Of a DNA stretch of 30,736 nucleotides, positions 30,696 to 30,736 are shown piece by piece (within the stretch, counting starts at the first letter, position 1; each line of letters opens with the position of its first letter). The translations under genes were made by a program, and so were the position numbers. The notes beneath the pieces were generated by a model that was not told the origin of the DNA, did not search any database, and saw nothing but the letters and a program-made list of their open reading frames with translations. This DNA is from a virus. The DNA is taken from the IMG/VR virus record IMGVR_UViG_3300046830_000182, positions 1 through 30,736 of that record; one strand, 5' to 3'.

Positions 30696-30736
30696 TCAAG
30701 CAGCTTGCAGTTCGATTGCAGCGGCAGGGTTCAGCC
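30696..30736 (-). CDS. gp10: Major capsid protein, C-terminal end only (partial)
   Basis: The last complete codons entering the window read LNPAAAIELQAA and stop at 30696. An end of this type is what I expect for a cyanopodovirus T7-like major capsid protein, and the downstream order (small genes, terminator, gp11) agrees. Only 12 residues are visible, so the call rests mostly on context. Confidence 0.65.
   Translation of the reverse strand, partial: LNPAAAIELQAA

Noticed and set aside
1-30736. CRISPR arrays, insertion sequences, rRNA or complete tRNA genes
   Set aside because: No regularly spaced repeats, no transposase-like frame and no full cloverleaf seen by eye on either strand.

Overview
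The window looks like a 30.7-kb piece of a T7-like podovirus (Autographivirales type), most probably a cyanophage of marine Synechococcus or Prochlorococcus. The T7 assignment is strong. Reading the minus strand from right to left gives the T7 late order: capsid C-terminus, gp11, gp12, gp13, gp14, gp15, gp16, gp17, adhesins, a holin-like protein, small terminase, large terminase. The host is inferred from the cyanopodovirus-like layout: a tyrosine integrase beside the early genes, a long adhesin cassette after gp17, and cyanophage-style small terminase and short conserved ORFs. Except for one candidate, every gene is on the minus strand, so coordinate 30736 is upstream and coordinate 1 is downstream.

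Layout in transcription order. (1) 30736-30215: last residues of the major capsid protein, two small genes and a strong intrinsic terminator, placed like T7 T-phi. (2) 30205-19093: an endonuclease VII-like HNH gene, then tail tube A and B and the internal/ejection proteins gp13 to gp16, with start/stop overlaps at most joints. The lytic transglycosylase domain is at the end of gp15, not the start of gp16 as in T7. (3) 19090-8314: gp17 fibre and a cassette of seven further adhesin or fibre-related genes (one small) that share interchangeable modules. They include a pectate-lyase-type beta-helix, an Asp-box (BNR) protein, an S74 self-cleaving fibre and a repeat-rich coil protein. (4) 8314-4250: holin-like TM/coil protein, a 52-aa gene, small terminase, two HNH genes, a histone-like Lys/Ala-rich protein, an endonuclease VII-like gene and large terminase. 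(5) 4161-3738: a ribbon-helix-helix protein and a terminator that closes the late region.

(6) 3737-1829 is the accessory and control region, and presumably spans the junction of the linear genome's right and left ends in a permuted assembly. It holds two copies of a 14-bp promoter-like motif about 1 kb apart, a 16-bp inverted repeat beside each copy, a dense cluster of GTCTCA/TGAGAC hexamers, several hairpins and terminators, a probable plus-strand TM/coiled-coil gene, and short minus-strand genes including a secreted Cys-containing peptide. (7) 1719-1: a tyrosine integrase whose catalytic arginines appear substituted, its terminator, and the start of an early gene that runs off the window.

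How it fits together: regions 1 to 4 build the procapsid, tail, ejection apparatus and adhesins and package DNA. Regions 5 to 7 look like the switch from genome end to early genes. The most unusual part is the combination of RHH protein, repeated operator-like hexamers and duplicated promoter-like motif, next to an integrase that may no longer be catalytically normal.
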